From: Hyalella azteca
Taxonomy: Eukaryota; Arthropoda; Malacostraca; Amphipoda; Hyalellidae
DNA: 64,000 bases
Direction: 5' to 3'
NCBI RefSeq assembly: GCF_000764305.2
Contig: NW_025942146.1
Span: 1-64,000 of the forward strand
This document shows, in pieces, positions 45,248 through 56,784 of the stretch (positions within the stretch are counted from its first letter, which is position 1; every line of letters begins with the position of its first letter). Made by a program: the position numbers and the translations under genes. The notes beneath the pieces were generated by a model. It had not been told where the DNA came from. It searched no databases and saw nothing but the letters and a program-made list of their open reading frames with translations.

Positions 45248-46460
45248 TTAATACTGGGTGAGAATAAAATCGCGGAAATTAGTCTTTAAAATGAATTTAG
45301 AGCAATCTATTTTAATATCAACAGGCAATTCATTTAAATATTTTACACAATTAAAAACTGTACCGTTTCTTACAATTTCTAACCGAACCGGGGGTAAGTT
45401 AAAACGCATGCCCCTGGTGTTATGTGAATGTTGAGGAACAAGAGAGGCGAAAGCAGAATTAAAAAGACGTTCATCATGGAAGAGTGCCCTATTCATGAAT
45501 TTTGAAAGCTGAAATTTGTGCATATCGTCAAGTTTGAAAATTTTCGACTGCTTATACGTATAATACTTTAGTACGAGTCAATGGGATATTGTACTCGTCA
45601 TACTTAACCCGAAATATTGTACGCAACGATTTATTAATTAAGGTGATGGCCCGTTTCTTTGAATTTTAAGGTACCCCAGATTAGCGACGTGTTTGATAGT
45701 TTAGATAAGGAGAATGAGTAGAAAAGCGTTCTTAATTATGGAAGAGTTAAAACACTTGATAGAGCACGCAAAACTCCGTGGGCTTTACTCAGCCCCTGAT
45801 CACAGACGTAGTTAATGTGTTTATTGAAGGAATTCTTATTGTCGACTATTAAGCCAAGATATTTAAAATCATCGACCCTTTCTAAAACTGTCCCATTAAA
45901 AGTGATGTCGCGTAGAAAGGAAACGGATCTGGGAGTAAAGAGCATCAACTTAATTGGTCGTATCTGTGTGAGCCACAAGCCTGTTTTTAAGAGCCATCTA
46001 GGCAAATTCACTGATAGCTCCGCAATATAATCACACTCTTCATCGTAAGAACTTCTCGAGACATAGAAAACGGCATCGTCGGCAAAAAGCTTGCAGTTCA
46101 TGTTAAAAAACGAGGTGATTTTATTGATAAAAATATTTAAAAATAAAGGCCCAAGTACAGAGCCCTGTGGTACACCTATATTGATGGGTCCTATGGGGGA
46201 TTTGAACTTGTTCAATGCAACAAACTGCTCTCTGTTCGCTAGGTACGACTGGATAAGTAAAAGGAAAGGCCCTCTAATACCACACCGGCGGAGCTTATTC
46301 AAGAGAATTTGGTGATTTATACAATCTAAAGCCTTTTGTAGGTCTAAAAAAAAGCAACACAGCAATCTTTGGAATGATACGTCATAAGGAGATCATTAAC
46401 TAGATAAAATATAGCCATTGTCGTATTAGTACCCCTACGAAAACCAAACTGATTATCTGA
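45248..46460 (-). mobile_element. Jockey/CR1-type LINE, partial, RT largely open
   Basis: Minus strand. The RT starts near 46455 (DNQFGFRRGTNTTMA) and, after a frame change at the A-tract near 46350, is open for 209 codons (46365-45736): LDLQKALDCINHQILLNKL (motif A; family members usually have FDxVxH), GVPQGSVLGPLFLN (motif B), KLFADDAVFYVS (catalytic F-A-D-D intact) and FKYLGLIVDNK. The C-terminal piece (45523-45248) has HNTRGMRFNLPP and GTVFNCVKYLNELP. The endonuclease and ORF1 are missing. It has fewer disabling changes than the other LINEs, so it is younger, but it is 5'-truncated. Confidence 0.88.
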
Positions 46461-46469
46461 TGATCAGAA

Positions 46470-47270
46470 TTTTTGGGGATCGCTAGTGTTAATGTCTGTA
46501 TTTGGAGTTGTCCGTATGCTGTGTGTATTTGTGCGCGTAGGGTATCGAGGCGTCTGTCGAGTGTTATTGATGATCCGTGGGTGTGGATATATTGACGAGT
46601 GGTTTAATATTTTGTTGTATAAGCCGTGTTTCGTGGTCCGGGTTTGATGGGGGGAACAATTTGGTGCGTTGTGGTAACAATCGAAGTTCCAGTGTTATTC
46701 TGTACGTGTTTTGTGCAATTTTCTAGGGGTATGTGTCTATTTCCACTGTTGTAGGGTCTGCCTTGTGTGGGCACTGTGTGCTGGGATAAGGTCTTTTTCT
46801 ATCGGGTCAATATCGCTGTATGGAAGGATCGGCAAGAGGATGAGTATTTGTATCGGCTGGTAAAGATCTATTATGGAAATGCGATCGGAGGGTGTGATGG
46901 GTCTTAGTTGTGTATGTTGCGGAATGTCTTATGGTGCTTGTAGGTGTACGGGTATAGGTGTATGTTGTGGAATGCCTTAGGCCTCTTGTGTAAGCCAGCA
47001 TACAAAAAGTCTGCTTCGCGGTGCAAATTTTAGTGCAAAAGGGCGGAATTTGTGGACCTGAACTGATCGGAAGCAGCCACATCAGAATCGCTTGAGGAAC
47101 AAGGAAGAGCTCACAGAAGGCATCACCCTTGTTACCAAGACCTTCCCCTGCGCGACGTTACGTATAGATTTGCCATGTGAACGGTTTATTCCTTTACAAG
47201 TGATGACTACAATTTATTTAAATATGTTAGTTTTTGCGTCCTTGTCCTATTGCTGTTGCACTTCGGTATA
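46470..47270. other. GT-rich tandem-repetitive sequence, no gene
   Basis: 46480-46990 is rich in GTGTATGTTGTGGAATGCC-type degenerate units. A minus-strand Thr/His/Tyr-rich frame (46807-47082) is produced by them. 47050-47170 is GC-richer, and its plus strand reads EELTEGITLVTKTFPC, which might be an exon fragment but has no partner I can find. Confidence 0.4.
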
Positions 47271-47272
47271 GA

Positions 47273-48290
47273 GCAGTGGTTCCCAAACTTTTTCAGGCTG
47301 GCGCCCCCTTTGGCTCCCTAGGGAATTTCTAGCGCCCCCCACTGACATGCGTACCAAATTTTAAAAGATAAAGGTTAAACACAAATGTGTATTTCACAAA
47401 TAGAACCCCATTTAGTGAACCAATATGTTTTTCAGCTGTTTTAACTGTTTCAGCACTAGAAACCTAGGACGTCTCCGGCGAATTTACGGCCGAACTCGTG
47501 GGCGGTCTCACGACCAATCTCCAAATTCAATTAGCAAATAATATCTACCAAACTAATGAACGCAGCTCTATGAAACTTGGAACACGTATTCATCAGAACC
47601 TAACGGTGATGTTTAGCTCGTAATTTTTTTCAATTTCACCTTCATTCGTGAGTTGCGCGTATATTGCGATACAAGCCGAAATTCGCATTGATCAAAGAAT
47701 TTCTGCCAAACTATTGAACAGATTTGAACAAAAAATTACATTCCCGACATTCCATTCCATTGCTAACTACCAAGCGGTGATTTTTTAGCTTATAAAATTT
47801 TGTTCGATTTTACCTTCGCTTGCGAGATTTTTTTTTTCATTTCATCGTCATTCTTGATTTCTCACTTCCTTATATTCGGCCCGTATCGCCGGGTAATTTG
47901 TCACTTAAATTCGCGGCGATCAAAAAATTTCTTCTAAACTAAGGAACAAATTTCAACGAAACTTTGTATATAAATACATAACCACTCAACGGTGATGTTT
48001 AGCTCGTGACAAATTTTCTATTTTGCTTTCATTTGCGAGTTATGCAGATAAAATAGGAACGACCGGCTTTTCCAAGCCCTATACGTATAGCCGTATAACT
48101 CGCAAACGAAGACAAAAGGAAAAATATAACTCAGTACTCACTGCAGTGAGTGACAGAGAGCGCATTTTCTCGTCGACGAAAACTTGAGGTCACGGACGGA
48201 CAGACGGACAAACAGACAGACAGACGGACAGACGGACATGGCGAGCACAATAGTGCATTTTTTCCATAAATGAGAAAATGCGCTAAAAAT
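47273..48290 (+). mobile_element. hAT-like repeat element, copy 2
   Basis: Same start (CAGTGGTTCCCAAACTTTTT) and internal repeat modules as 763-1560, but longer at the 3' side. It ends with a polypyrimidine/GGACAGACGGACAAACAGAC tract and GAGAAAATGCGCTAAAAATT. The 3' portion also occurs, inverted, at 9265-9425. Confidence 0.55.
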
Positions 48291-48574
48291 TGTAAACATC
48301 ACCGTTGCTGAGATTAGTTATTTAGTATATAGGATGACCATTGAAGCTGTTGTTGACATTGTCTCCCGTAGCAGCATGGTTCATTCCGGCAGTATTTGTT
48401 CTAATAAGTGAAAGCAGCGTATTCTTTGGCCGCGTGACTCCGGACACAGTTGAACAGGTCAACAGGATTTCTACTGTATCCAATAAACTTATAATAATCG
48501 GCCAGTTTATAATTCAATTGACCATGACGCTAATGGAACGTGCGACTTAGAATGACCCACGGAATGCTTGCCTG

Positions 48575-48990
48575 CATGGAGCCCTCCTCTGAAAATGTAT
48601 TCATCATACATTTTTTGGCGTAGTGAGATACGTACAAATGTTAACAACATTGTTTCAACAACATAACATGTGACACGATTATTAGTTTTAGGAATAGTGT
48701 TCTCCGCGAACTAGCCAATTGAATTTCACAGGAATCGGATTAAATTGAAATTAGCTACAATTTCGATGTTCATTTCAGAACATGGAGCCCTCCTCTGAAA
48801 ATGTATTCATCATACATTTTTTGGCGTAGTGAGATACGTACAAATGTTAACAACATTGTTTCAACAACATAACATGTGACACGATTATTAGTTTTAGGAA
48901 TAGTTTTCTCCGCGAACTAGCCAATTGCCCTTCACAGGAATCGGATTAAATTGAAGTTAGCTACAATTTCAATGTTCGTTTCAGATCAAC
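48575..48990. repeat. ~205-bp direct tandem duplication
   Basis: CATGGAGCCCTCCTCTGAAA to the ATTTCA.ATGTTC.TTTCAGA segment appears twice in direct succession (from about 48576 and 48781) with only a few substitutions. Confidence 0.85.
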
Positions 48991-49309
48991 TGAGATGAAA
49001 AAGTTTGTCATAGCAGCACTACTATGACATTGTAATGAGAAAAACTACGGTTTGGAACACTCAACAACAGATCTGCTTGAAAGACAAATATTTAGTTCAA
49101 CAAGTTTAAGAAACGCTAATACAATCGCAGATAATAGCTAGAACGGAGGAAACTGCATTTTGGCAGATGCGTTATTTGTACTTTGACTAGCTGAGAACAA
49201 TGGTGAATTGACCCAGATAATGGAGTTAATGCGTCAGGTTCGTCATTTTTTACTCAAAGACAAATTCTAAACTTATTTCATTTGCACATCTAGACTGCGC
49301 CACAGAATG

Positions 49310-49570
49310 AATAGAGGCTGCACGGCGCCGAATCATGAATGCAGGCTGCCGTGCGTCACAACATGAATGTCGGCTGGACTGCGCCGCATCATGAATGCAG
49401 GCTGCCGTGCGTCACAACATGAATGTCGGCTGGACTGCGCCGCATCATGAATGCAGGCTGCCGTGCGTCACAACATGAATGTCGGCTGGATTGCGTCGCA
49501 TCATGAATGCAGGCTGCCGTGCGTCACAACATGAATGTCGGCTGGATTGCGTCGCATCATGAATGCAGGC
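49310..49570. repeat. 56-bp satellite, about 4.5 copies
   Basis: Units read GAATGCAGGCTGCCGTGCGT, CACAACATGAATGTCGGCTG, GACTGCGCCGCATCAT, nearly identical between copies. Later copies carry ATTGCGTCGC in place of ACTGCGCCGC, so one variant has spread by unit duplication. Confidence 0.9.
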
Positions 49571-49639
49571 TGTATTGTTGTATAGGTATAATCTATAATG
49601 GATCAAAATTTAGAGACTACGTCACATATACGTAGCGTC

Positions 49640-50990
49640 ACAAATAACTGCTTCACCAACGCATATTGAATCGTCGCACAGTGCTGCTCGAGGCAGCTTT
49701 TGCACACTTTCTCTCCCTCATGCGAAAGAGTACCAAGAATTGTTACTTTCATGCATGTAACGAGAATTGCTGCTAACATATAGGTAACAAGACCTGTTAC
49801 TTTGAAGAATGTTTTGTCAGCTGTTGAAGGCTGCGGACATCACTGCCACCGGAGCAGCATGCACAGGCCACACTTCACTGCAGTGTACGCTTGAGATTTC
49901 ACTTCACTGCACAGAGCACGTTTAGGTTACAATTCACTGCGCAGAGAACGCTAGTGATTACACTTCACTGTGCAGAGAACGATATTGATTACACTTCACT
50001 ACACGCAGCAAATTGCTTATGAATCTACACTGCTTTTCACTATCAAGCTGCTAGACAAGACGAGCGTCTAACGGATCGCTGATAAATGAGATAAGAGGCA
50101 GCAGATAGCGGACCTCCGAGTGCCCTCCGAATCTAGGCCGCGGTGGAATGGTGCATTACCTGGCATCGTTACCATGTCACAGTTACCATGCAACCGTTAC
50201 CATGTAACCGTTACCATGTCACCGTTACCATATCACGGTTACCATGAAATAACTGCTTCACCAACGCATATTGCATCCTCATACAGCCCTTTCCGCGGTA
50301 GCTTTTGCACACTTCCTCTCCCTCATGCGAAAGAGTACCAAGGATTGTTACTTTCATGTATGTAACAAGAATTTCTACTAACATGTAAGTGTTAAGACCT
50401 GTTACTCTGAAGAATGTTTTGTCAGCTGTTGGAGGCTGCGGACATCACTGCCACCGGAGCAGCATGCACAGGCCACAATTCACTGCAGTGTACGCTTGAG
50501 ATCACACTTCACTGCACAGAGCACGTATAGGTTACAATTCACTGCACAGAGCACGCTGGTGATTACACTTCACTGCACAGAGCATGGTTTATAATTACAC
50601 TTCACTGCGCAGAGCAAGTTTAGGTTACAATTCACAGAACGATAGTGATTACATTTCACTGCGCAGAGAACTAAATTGATTACACTTCACTACACGCAGC
50701 AAGTTACTGATGAATCTACAATGCTAATCACTATCAAGCTGCTGGGCAAGACGAGCGTCTAACGGATCGCTGATAACCAAGATAAGAGGCAGCAGATAGC
50801 GAACCCCCGAGTGCCCTCCGAATCTAGGCCGCGGTGGAACGGTTAATAACCTGCCATCGTTACCATGTTACCGTTACCATGTAACCGTTACCATGTCACC
50901 GTTACCATGTCACCGTTACCATGTCACCGTTACCATGTCACCGTTACCATGTCACCGTTACCATGACACAGTTACCATGTTATAGACGAG
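49640..50990. repeat. ~600-bp direct duplication with two minisatellites
   Basis: The block from AATAACTGCTTCACCAACGC to the end of the ACCGTTACCATGTC array occurs twice (about 49640-50245 and 50247-50985). Each copy holds units of ACACTTCACTGCACAGAGCACG (about 26-30 bp) and a 14-bp ACCGTTACCATGTC array; the second copy has expanded the latter. No gene is visible, although the GC-richer GTGCCCTCCGAATCTAGGCC between the arrays is conserved in both. Confidence 0.8.
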
Positions 50991-50994
50991 GAAA

Positions 50995-53640
50995 AAAGTA
51001 AATTTATTCATAAAGCTCATAGCCGTATAATTCGATGGACACAATTTGACACAGAAGTGCGCAGGCTTCCTCTTGTCAGCCTTGAAGAAAGCAGCGCGGC
51101 GGGCGGGGACTTATAGTAATTAGTTCAACACGCACCCACTGCACTTTGTATATTATTGACACTACATCTAAGCTGGAATTATTGAAACTAATCCATTAAA
51201 ATAATGCTTGGACATCAAACACGTAAGTTATAATCTTATAATTTGTCTGCGGACAACATTTCCTTCAACTAAATCAACACAAGCTGTAATATACCCGTGA
51301 ATTGTAACATAATAATTTACTCGTCTCGTATACGCACAAAATTTACCTCTAGTAAACCACTGACTGGTAACTGTGAAACTTAGCCCCGTAACTTGGGTAC
51401 CACTTATGACTTGTATGTTAGTCAACCATTCATGAAGTTCGCAGCAATATGCGTGCAGCATATCACAGCAGGCGAAGTTTCCTGACTAAATGCGGCTGAC
51501 AATATTTAATGATAAGAGCAACCAATTATTCATGAAAACTAGCGATCAAGCAAGACGATGATTCGGATAATGTTCGAAGTAAATTTACAACTCATACATT
51601 TTCTGCACCTGTATCGGGTACATAAACTTACCCTCGAGTTGAAGATAAAAGAGTTAAATGATGCCAAAAAAGAGAATGAAAATTAATAATATAATCGAAA
51701 TTGTGGGTGCAAGAGAGATTCAAGAAATCTTATCCAAGTGAAAAAAATATGCAAGGACGAATCCATGGGCTAAAATTACTATTAGCAAGCGATAAATAAG
51801 AAATCGAAAGTTAATCTTAACGACTCAGAGTTTGACTTGCTGCAACTTTTAGGCCTTTTTTTCGCCACGACAGTCGCAAAATTTACTAATGAAAAGTTAA
51901 AGTCCTCATTCTTAACCTGGAATTTCATTATAGGGTCAACAAATTGGCTTATTTTAAATGAATAATACGGGTCTGTGAATTTTTGATTAAACTCCAAGAA
52001 TGCCATATGATGCCGGACACTTTAAACTTGCTACTATGAAATGCTTGCTTGAGCTTTTATACGCTTGCAGTTTCTTGTTTGATTGCAGTATATTCACTAT
52101 TCTGAAGAAATATGGATTTCGAATTCATTTATTCTTCTCCCGTTAACTTAATCTTCTCCCAGGTTAACCTACCCTGGTCGTGTGCAAAAAAGTGACTAAA
52201 TTGGTTACCTTTTTGGTCGGTTTCATTGCGGTCGAATTTCGTAGGCTCCACTGTCCGGTTCAAGAACGGAAATTATCGAATATTTTTTAGTAATTCCGTT
52301 TGAATGCACAAAAGTTTTTTTACTCATCATAATCGTGTCTTTGACTCACTCTTGCCACATAATTACTAAAAATTCACAAATACGAGGGACGAGTGATCTT
52401 AGAGAAGTTTGTCGTTTTAGCTTTAAAGTTTAGAAACCAAAACTTCGAAATATCTGGAACACTTAGACTTTTTGTCGTTGGAGCTATTTTCCTGCAGTGT
52501 CTTCATGAATTTTGAGCTCAATTATCTTTTTACAAGAGCATTAATACGAGTGAAGTGATTATGTACGCGTGTCGATCCGTGGTCAAGACGAACGACCCTG
52601 ACGATAGTGATCATATCACATCTTCCCGATGCTATTCAAACTCAAAGTCCGTCAATAACGGATGATTATCATCGATCCATACTCTCCGTACACTTTAGAA
52701 TACAGACTGGTATTCCAAAAAATTGTTATTGAATATTAATAAGCGCAATTATTTGTTCATGAGAAATGATTCAGTTTATCCCAATTAGAAATTTTCTGTA
52801 TTGAAAAAGAAATTCTAATTCTAAATCTATTTATGTTCTAAAATAAAGAGACAACCGAAATGATTGCAGAGTAAATTTTTACATTTAACATGCATCACGT
52901 TTGCCTTGGATGTTGTGGTGATAGGTTGTATGTAGAACTTTAAGAATGAATTTTGTTCTAAGATCTTTGATGAGTAACTTTATTTCAAACTAAATGTAAG
53001 AACTTTATTCGAGGAACTTTGTTCTTAGAACTTTTTCTTACGAACTTCCTTCAGGAAGTTCATTTTTAAAAATTTTTATATAAAACATTATAGTTGCCAA
53101 TTTCTTCCTGGGAACTCCAGTTGGTTGGCATAGGTGCCAAAATGCACAAAGGAATAGAGGTGTCTTTTGATCGTATCTGTTTTCAGTTATCCACCAATGA
53201 TGCTTCTGTAGGTGCGCATGGCTCTGAGGAGCACACCCAATACATCGGGTACCCCCCTGTCAGCACGTCCATGACTGACATGGCTCAGAAAGCCATGTCA
53301 TTATAATAGCAAGGAAGTCCTTGAATGTCTTTTTATGCAGCAGATTTACCCTTATCCGATCTGTCGCTTTCTACCATAATGAGATGGGATAAGTTTAGCG
53401 TCTCGAAGAGCCTGGGGTTCAGCTCGCGGAATTCAGCCGTGTTGTAGTAAGCCGATTGCCTGTGACACAACGGCCTCTGCTCCTCCGTTCAAGGGCGTTG
53501 AGTCCAGGAGCAAGCTTGTGGCATTCATTATCTTCGTCAGCCGACGAAACTGACTGGCCACGGTCGCTGGAGGGGGTGGAGTCGCTTCGAAGGAAGGATG
53601 AACTCCTGAGTGTATCGGGTCATTCTTGAGAAATGTCTCG
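50995..53640. other. intergenic sequence, mostly unassigned
   Basis: AT-rich, with short ORFs only. 51690-51785 duplicates part of the Tc1 remnant at 53800-53890. 52935-53065 holds several AAGAACTTT / AAAGTTCTT-like short inverted motifs. A 70-codon plus-strand frame at 53094-53306 has no recognised domain. Confidence 0.4.
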
Positions 53641-53659
53641 TGAAGTCAGCCGAAAAATT

Positions 53660-54198
53660 GAACTTTCCTCATTGTTGGATATTCCAACAAGATAATGACC
53701 CTAAGCACACGTCTTGGGCAACTCTTTCATTGTTTCAGGAGAGGGACATTGCGTTATAGGAATGGCCAAACACCTGACCTCAAAAAGATTGAAAATCTGT
53801 GACGGAAATCGAAATTGTGGGTGCAAGAGAGATTCAAGAAATCTTATCCAAGTGAAAAAAATATGCAAGGACGAATGGACTAAAATTCCTATTAGCATAT
53901 TTGATAATCTTGTGAACAAGTAGTCCAATTGGGTAGATGCAGTTTTGGCTGCCAAATTAAGGTCATATGACGAAGTATATTGAGTAAGTTTGTTTACTGT
54001 GTTGGATACTTTTTGAACTTTGACTTTTACAAAATTGCAATTATCAAGTCAACATTTAATGATATTGTTGCTTTGATATGATTTTGTATTTTTCATGTAA
54101 ATTTACATTAAGAGACTTTTTGTTTATGTTGTTTCTGTTGAATAAGTTTTAAGTAAATGAAGTTCCTTTGTGTCGGATACTTTTTGCACCCACTGTAT
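53660..54198 (+). pseudogene. Tc1-type transposase 3' part and right TIR
   Basis: QQDNDPKHTSW, the second-aspartate motif of Tc1 transposases, is read at about 53680-53715. After a frame change, the C-terminal segment KICKDEWTKIPISIFDNLVN follows (53714-53923). The right end at about 54180-54198 reads, inverted, CAGTGGGTGCAAAAAGTATC followed by TA, typical of Tc1 termini. The 5' half is missing. A duplicate of about 95 bp of it is at 51690-51785. Confidence 0.75.
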
Positions 54199-54199
54199 G

Positions 54200-55530
54200 T
54201 TTCTTTAATGATAACAGTTATAAATGGAGCTAAATAAACATGAAAACAGTACAGAAAGTATTTAAACATAAGAAAACATTTAAACAACATAAGGAGACAC
54301 CGTTTTGACTGTGATGTGATGCCATGACTGGATATTAGTGTTTGGGAGGAGGGGAGGAAAAGAAGGAATTAGTGCAAGGAGAGGGAATGCCTGTACAAGA
54401 GAACATCGTGAACGTTAACCTCTGTAACCCTCTCAGTAACTTCGAGGTTGGAGATAAAACTTATCTAGCGTCGGTTGTTCCAGCCTTTTTTGTTACATTT
54501 TTCGGCAATATGATATCTCATTGTCATTTAACAAGTTTAAGCTCCTATTGCTTACCGCACTACTATCGCACCTAACCTTCTTGGTTAGGTGCGACTAACC
54601 TAACTACTATCTGATTGAAAGTTATAATTATTCAAATAGGGCACAAAAATCTCTAAATAATTTGGATGTGAACAGATCAAAATAACGAACTTCAGATCGA
54701 AGCTGAAGCTTCCGCACGATCGAGCGTCATGTCGTCTCGGAAGCTGGGTCACGTGCGAGGTCATGGCGCATTAATTCTGGGAATCTTCGCCGCCATGAGA
54801 AGACGAAGAGTTCATCAAGTCGTGGTGGACATTCATGCGGGAAGCAAGAGTGACACATGCTTCATGTTTGATGATCATCTTACCTCCATCAACCATTGAT
54901 CATTGCGATGCTTCGCCGCCATGAGAAGACAAAGAGTTCATCAAATCGTAGTGGACATTCATGCGTGGAGCACGAGTCACCACACAGAACATGGAGCGAA
55001 CGCCAGGCTCAATGATTGTTGATTGATTGCATGGCATAGTTGAATGTTTAAGCGTTCTAACACATATACAAAAACAATCTGGAATAAAACAATTACGAAA
55101 TAAAATATTTGAAACGTTGCAAATTTATATCATCGGACAAAAATGACAGCAAATATCTATTTAAAACTCTAAAAATCACACATGGAATTATCCGAGTTCA
55201 AACAAAAGCAAAATTGCGTGTCAAGCCCTGAAGTTAGCGAGGTCTCAACGCTGCTATCGCCGCGCCGCATGCGGTCTTTTATTGGACTTCCGCCCCCTCC
55301 TAGTCCCTCTTCATGCCCTCTTCTTTTCATCTCACCCCCTCTTTTCCATTCCCAAAGCAAAAATATTTACTTCATGGACATATATCTCCCTTAAAATAGG
55401 TTTAATTTCTTGGATAAATGGTACGAAGACACGTGCCCACGCAACGGCATCAACCCGGAGGCCAAAACCCGTGAAATTGAAAATAGATTAATTTCCAAAA
55501 ATAGGGCCCCTTCGCTCTATATAACACGGA
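54200..55530. other. no recognised gene
   Basis: Two copies of a CGCCGCCATGAGAAGACGAAG / GTTCATCAAGTCGTGGTGGA block (about 54785 and 54908) form a degenerate repeat of about 120 bp. A plus-strand proline-rich frame at 55282-55491 is low-complexity. Nothing is supported as a gene. Confidence 0.4.
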
Positions 55531-55536
55531 ACTGGA

Positions 55537-55872
55537 TTGTTTTTTCCCGGAAACGGATCACTTTTCCGTAAAGCAGTAGCATCTTCCGGAAACCGCAGAG
55601 CCGTTCGACAAACTGGATCGGCTTATTCCTGTAACCCTAAAATTTCCAGCGGAACTGAAGCGTCCGGAAGCCCATGGATATCGAGAATTGGCGGCGGTAA
55701 AAGAGCAGAATTTCTAAGGCAGGCTCCTGCCGAGGTTGGCAGGCCTACCAAGACCTATTCTGCATCGGGTCTTACGAAAGTGACACTGCTGTTGCTGCTG
55801 GGTCTGTTTGGTGTGGCGCAGCCTGGGTCTGTTTGGTGTCGAAATGTTCAAGGCGGACTCCAGCAAGGGTGA
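55537..55872 (+). other. open frame with a hydrophobic segment, uncertain
   Basis: A 111-codon plus-strand frame with ASGLTKVTLLLLLGLFGVAQ, which looks like a signal-peptide core, near its end. A 17-bp repeat (GGGTCTGTTTGGTGT) follows. It lies about 200 bp upstream of the predicted second exon of the secreted repeat gene and might contain its first exon, but I found no donor in the right phase, so I do not call it coding. Confidence 0.25.
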
Positions 55873-56080
55873 GAAATGCCGGCACCTCGAGTGTAAGCTG
55901 GCCTATTTGGATTGCCATAAGGGATGTATTGCATTGAAATTGCCCTTTAACATATATACTCTGTGTTGGCCAAATATGAACACACGCAACCAAACGTTGC
56001 TGCTACTGAACATTAAATCTTCCAGACAGCACATTAGTTGACCAATTATTTCTCGTTATCTCATTAAAAATACATTGCAG

Positions 56081-56138
56081 GTTGCCTGCGTACTTTCGGC
56101 AGCGTTTGGCTCCTTCGTACCCGGTGACCTTTTGTCAG
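56081..56138 (+). CDS. secreted repeat-protein gene, signal-peptide exon
   Basis: Acceptor AAATACATTGCAG and donor TGTCAG|GTGAGT bound a 58-nt exon that reads VACVLSAAFGSFVPGDLLS in phase 0. This looks like the second half of a signal peptide with a cleavage site after an A-x-G-like segment. Arthropod secreted proteins often split the signal peptide this way, with the first exon carrying only the ATG and a few codons. That first exon is not identified. The donor leaves phase 1, which matches the acceptor at 56783-56784. Confidence 0.55.
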
Positions 56139-56139
56139 G

Positions 56140-56400
56140 TGAGTACATCCAGTTCGCAAATAACCCTACCTAAATAACCCCTACTCAACATCCAGTACGC
56201 AAAATACACACAATATACATTTCCTGTATCCCTACGCACATTTGCAAATATCCCTAAAAGAATGTATCCCTAAAATAACCCTACCTAAATAACCCCTACG
56301 CAAATAACCCCTACTCAACATCCAGTACGCAAAATACACACAATTACACATTTCCTGTATCCCTACGCACATTTGCAAATATCCCTAAAAGAATGTACAG
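56140..56400. repeat. tandem repeat starting at the donor of the signal-peptide exon
   Basis: Short AAATAACCCCTACGC-type units are embedded in a direct duplication of about 120-130 bp (TCAACATCCAGTACGCAAAA through CCCTAAAAGAATGTA). The array starts within about 20 nt of the donor, as in the receptor introns. Confidence 0.75.
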
Positions 56401-56784
56401 CCACAATAGCGGGGAAACACACAAGCGGAAAAATACAATAGCGATCAAATTAAAAAATACGACCCCTAATATAACGTGGAGTCGTGACTGACGCAGTCGT
56501 GCTGACAACACTAAGCTGCTGTCACGCGTGCACTCGTGGCTGAGCCAGTCGACGACACTATTCTCCGTACAGCTTCTGCATTCTGGGATGCTTAGTTGCG
56601 CTGCTGCACTTAGTGTGTTGACGATGACTGACCCACGATGATAGTTTCCAGTCTAGGTCAATGAGTGAATTACATAGCTTATCCAGTTACCGCTGATAGA
56701 GATACAGCATTGAAAAACTGATGTCCAGACTAAATCCTCTATGACTGATATACATATTTTTCCTTACCCCGAAGGTTGAGCCAG

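Noticed and set aside
45248..46460. Active LINE
   Set aside because: The reverse transcriptase is open over its core with an intact FADD, but the endonuclease and ORF1 are missing and a frame change is present near its 5' end.
49310..49570. CRISPR-like array
   Set aside because: The units are direct head-to-tail satellite repeats with no unique spacers, in a eukaryotic genome.
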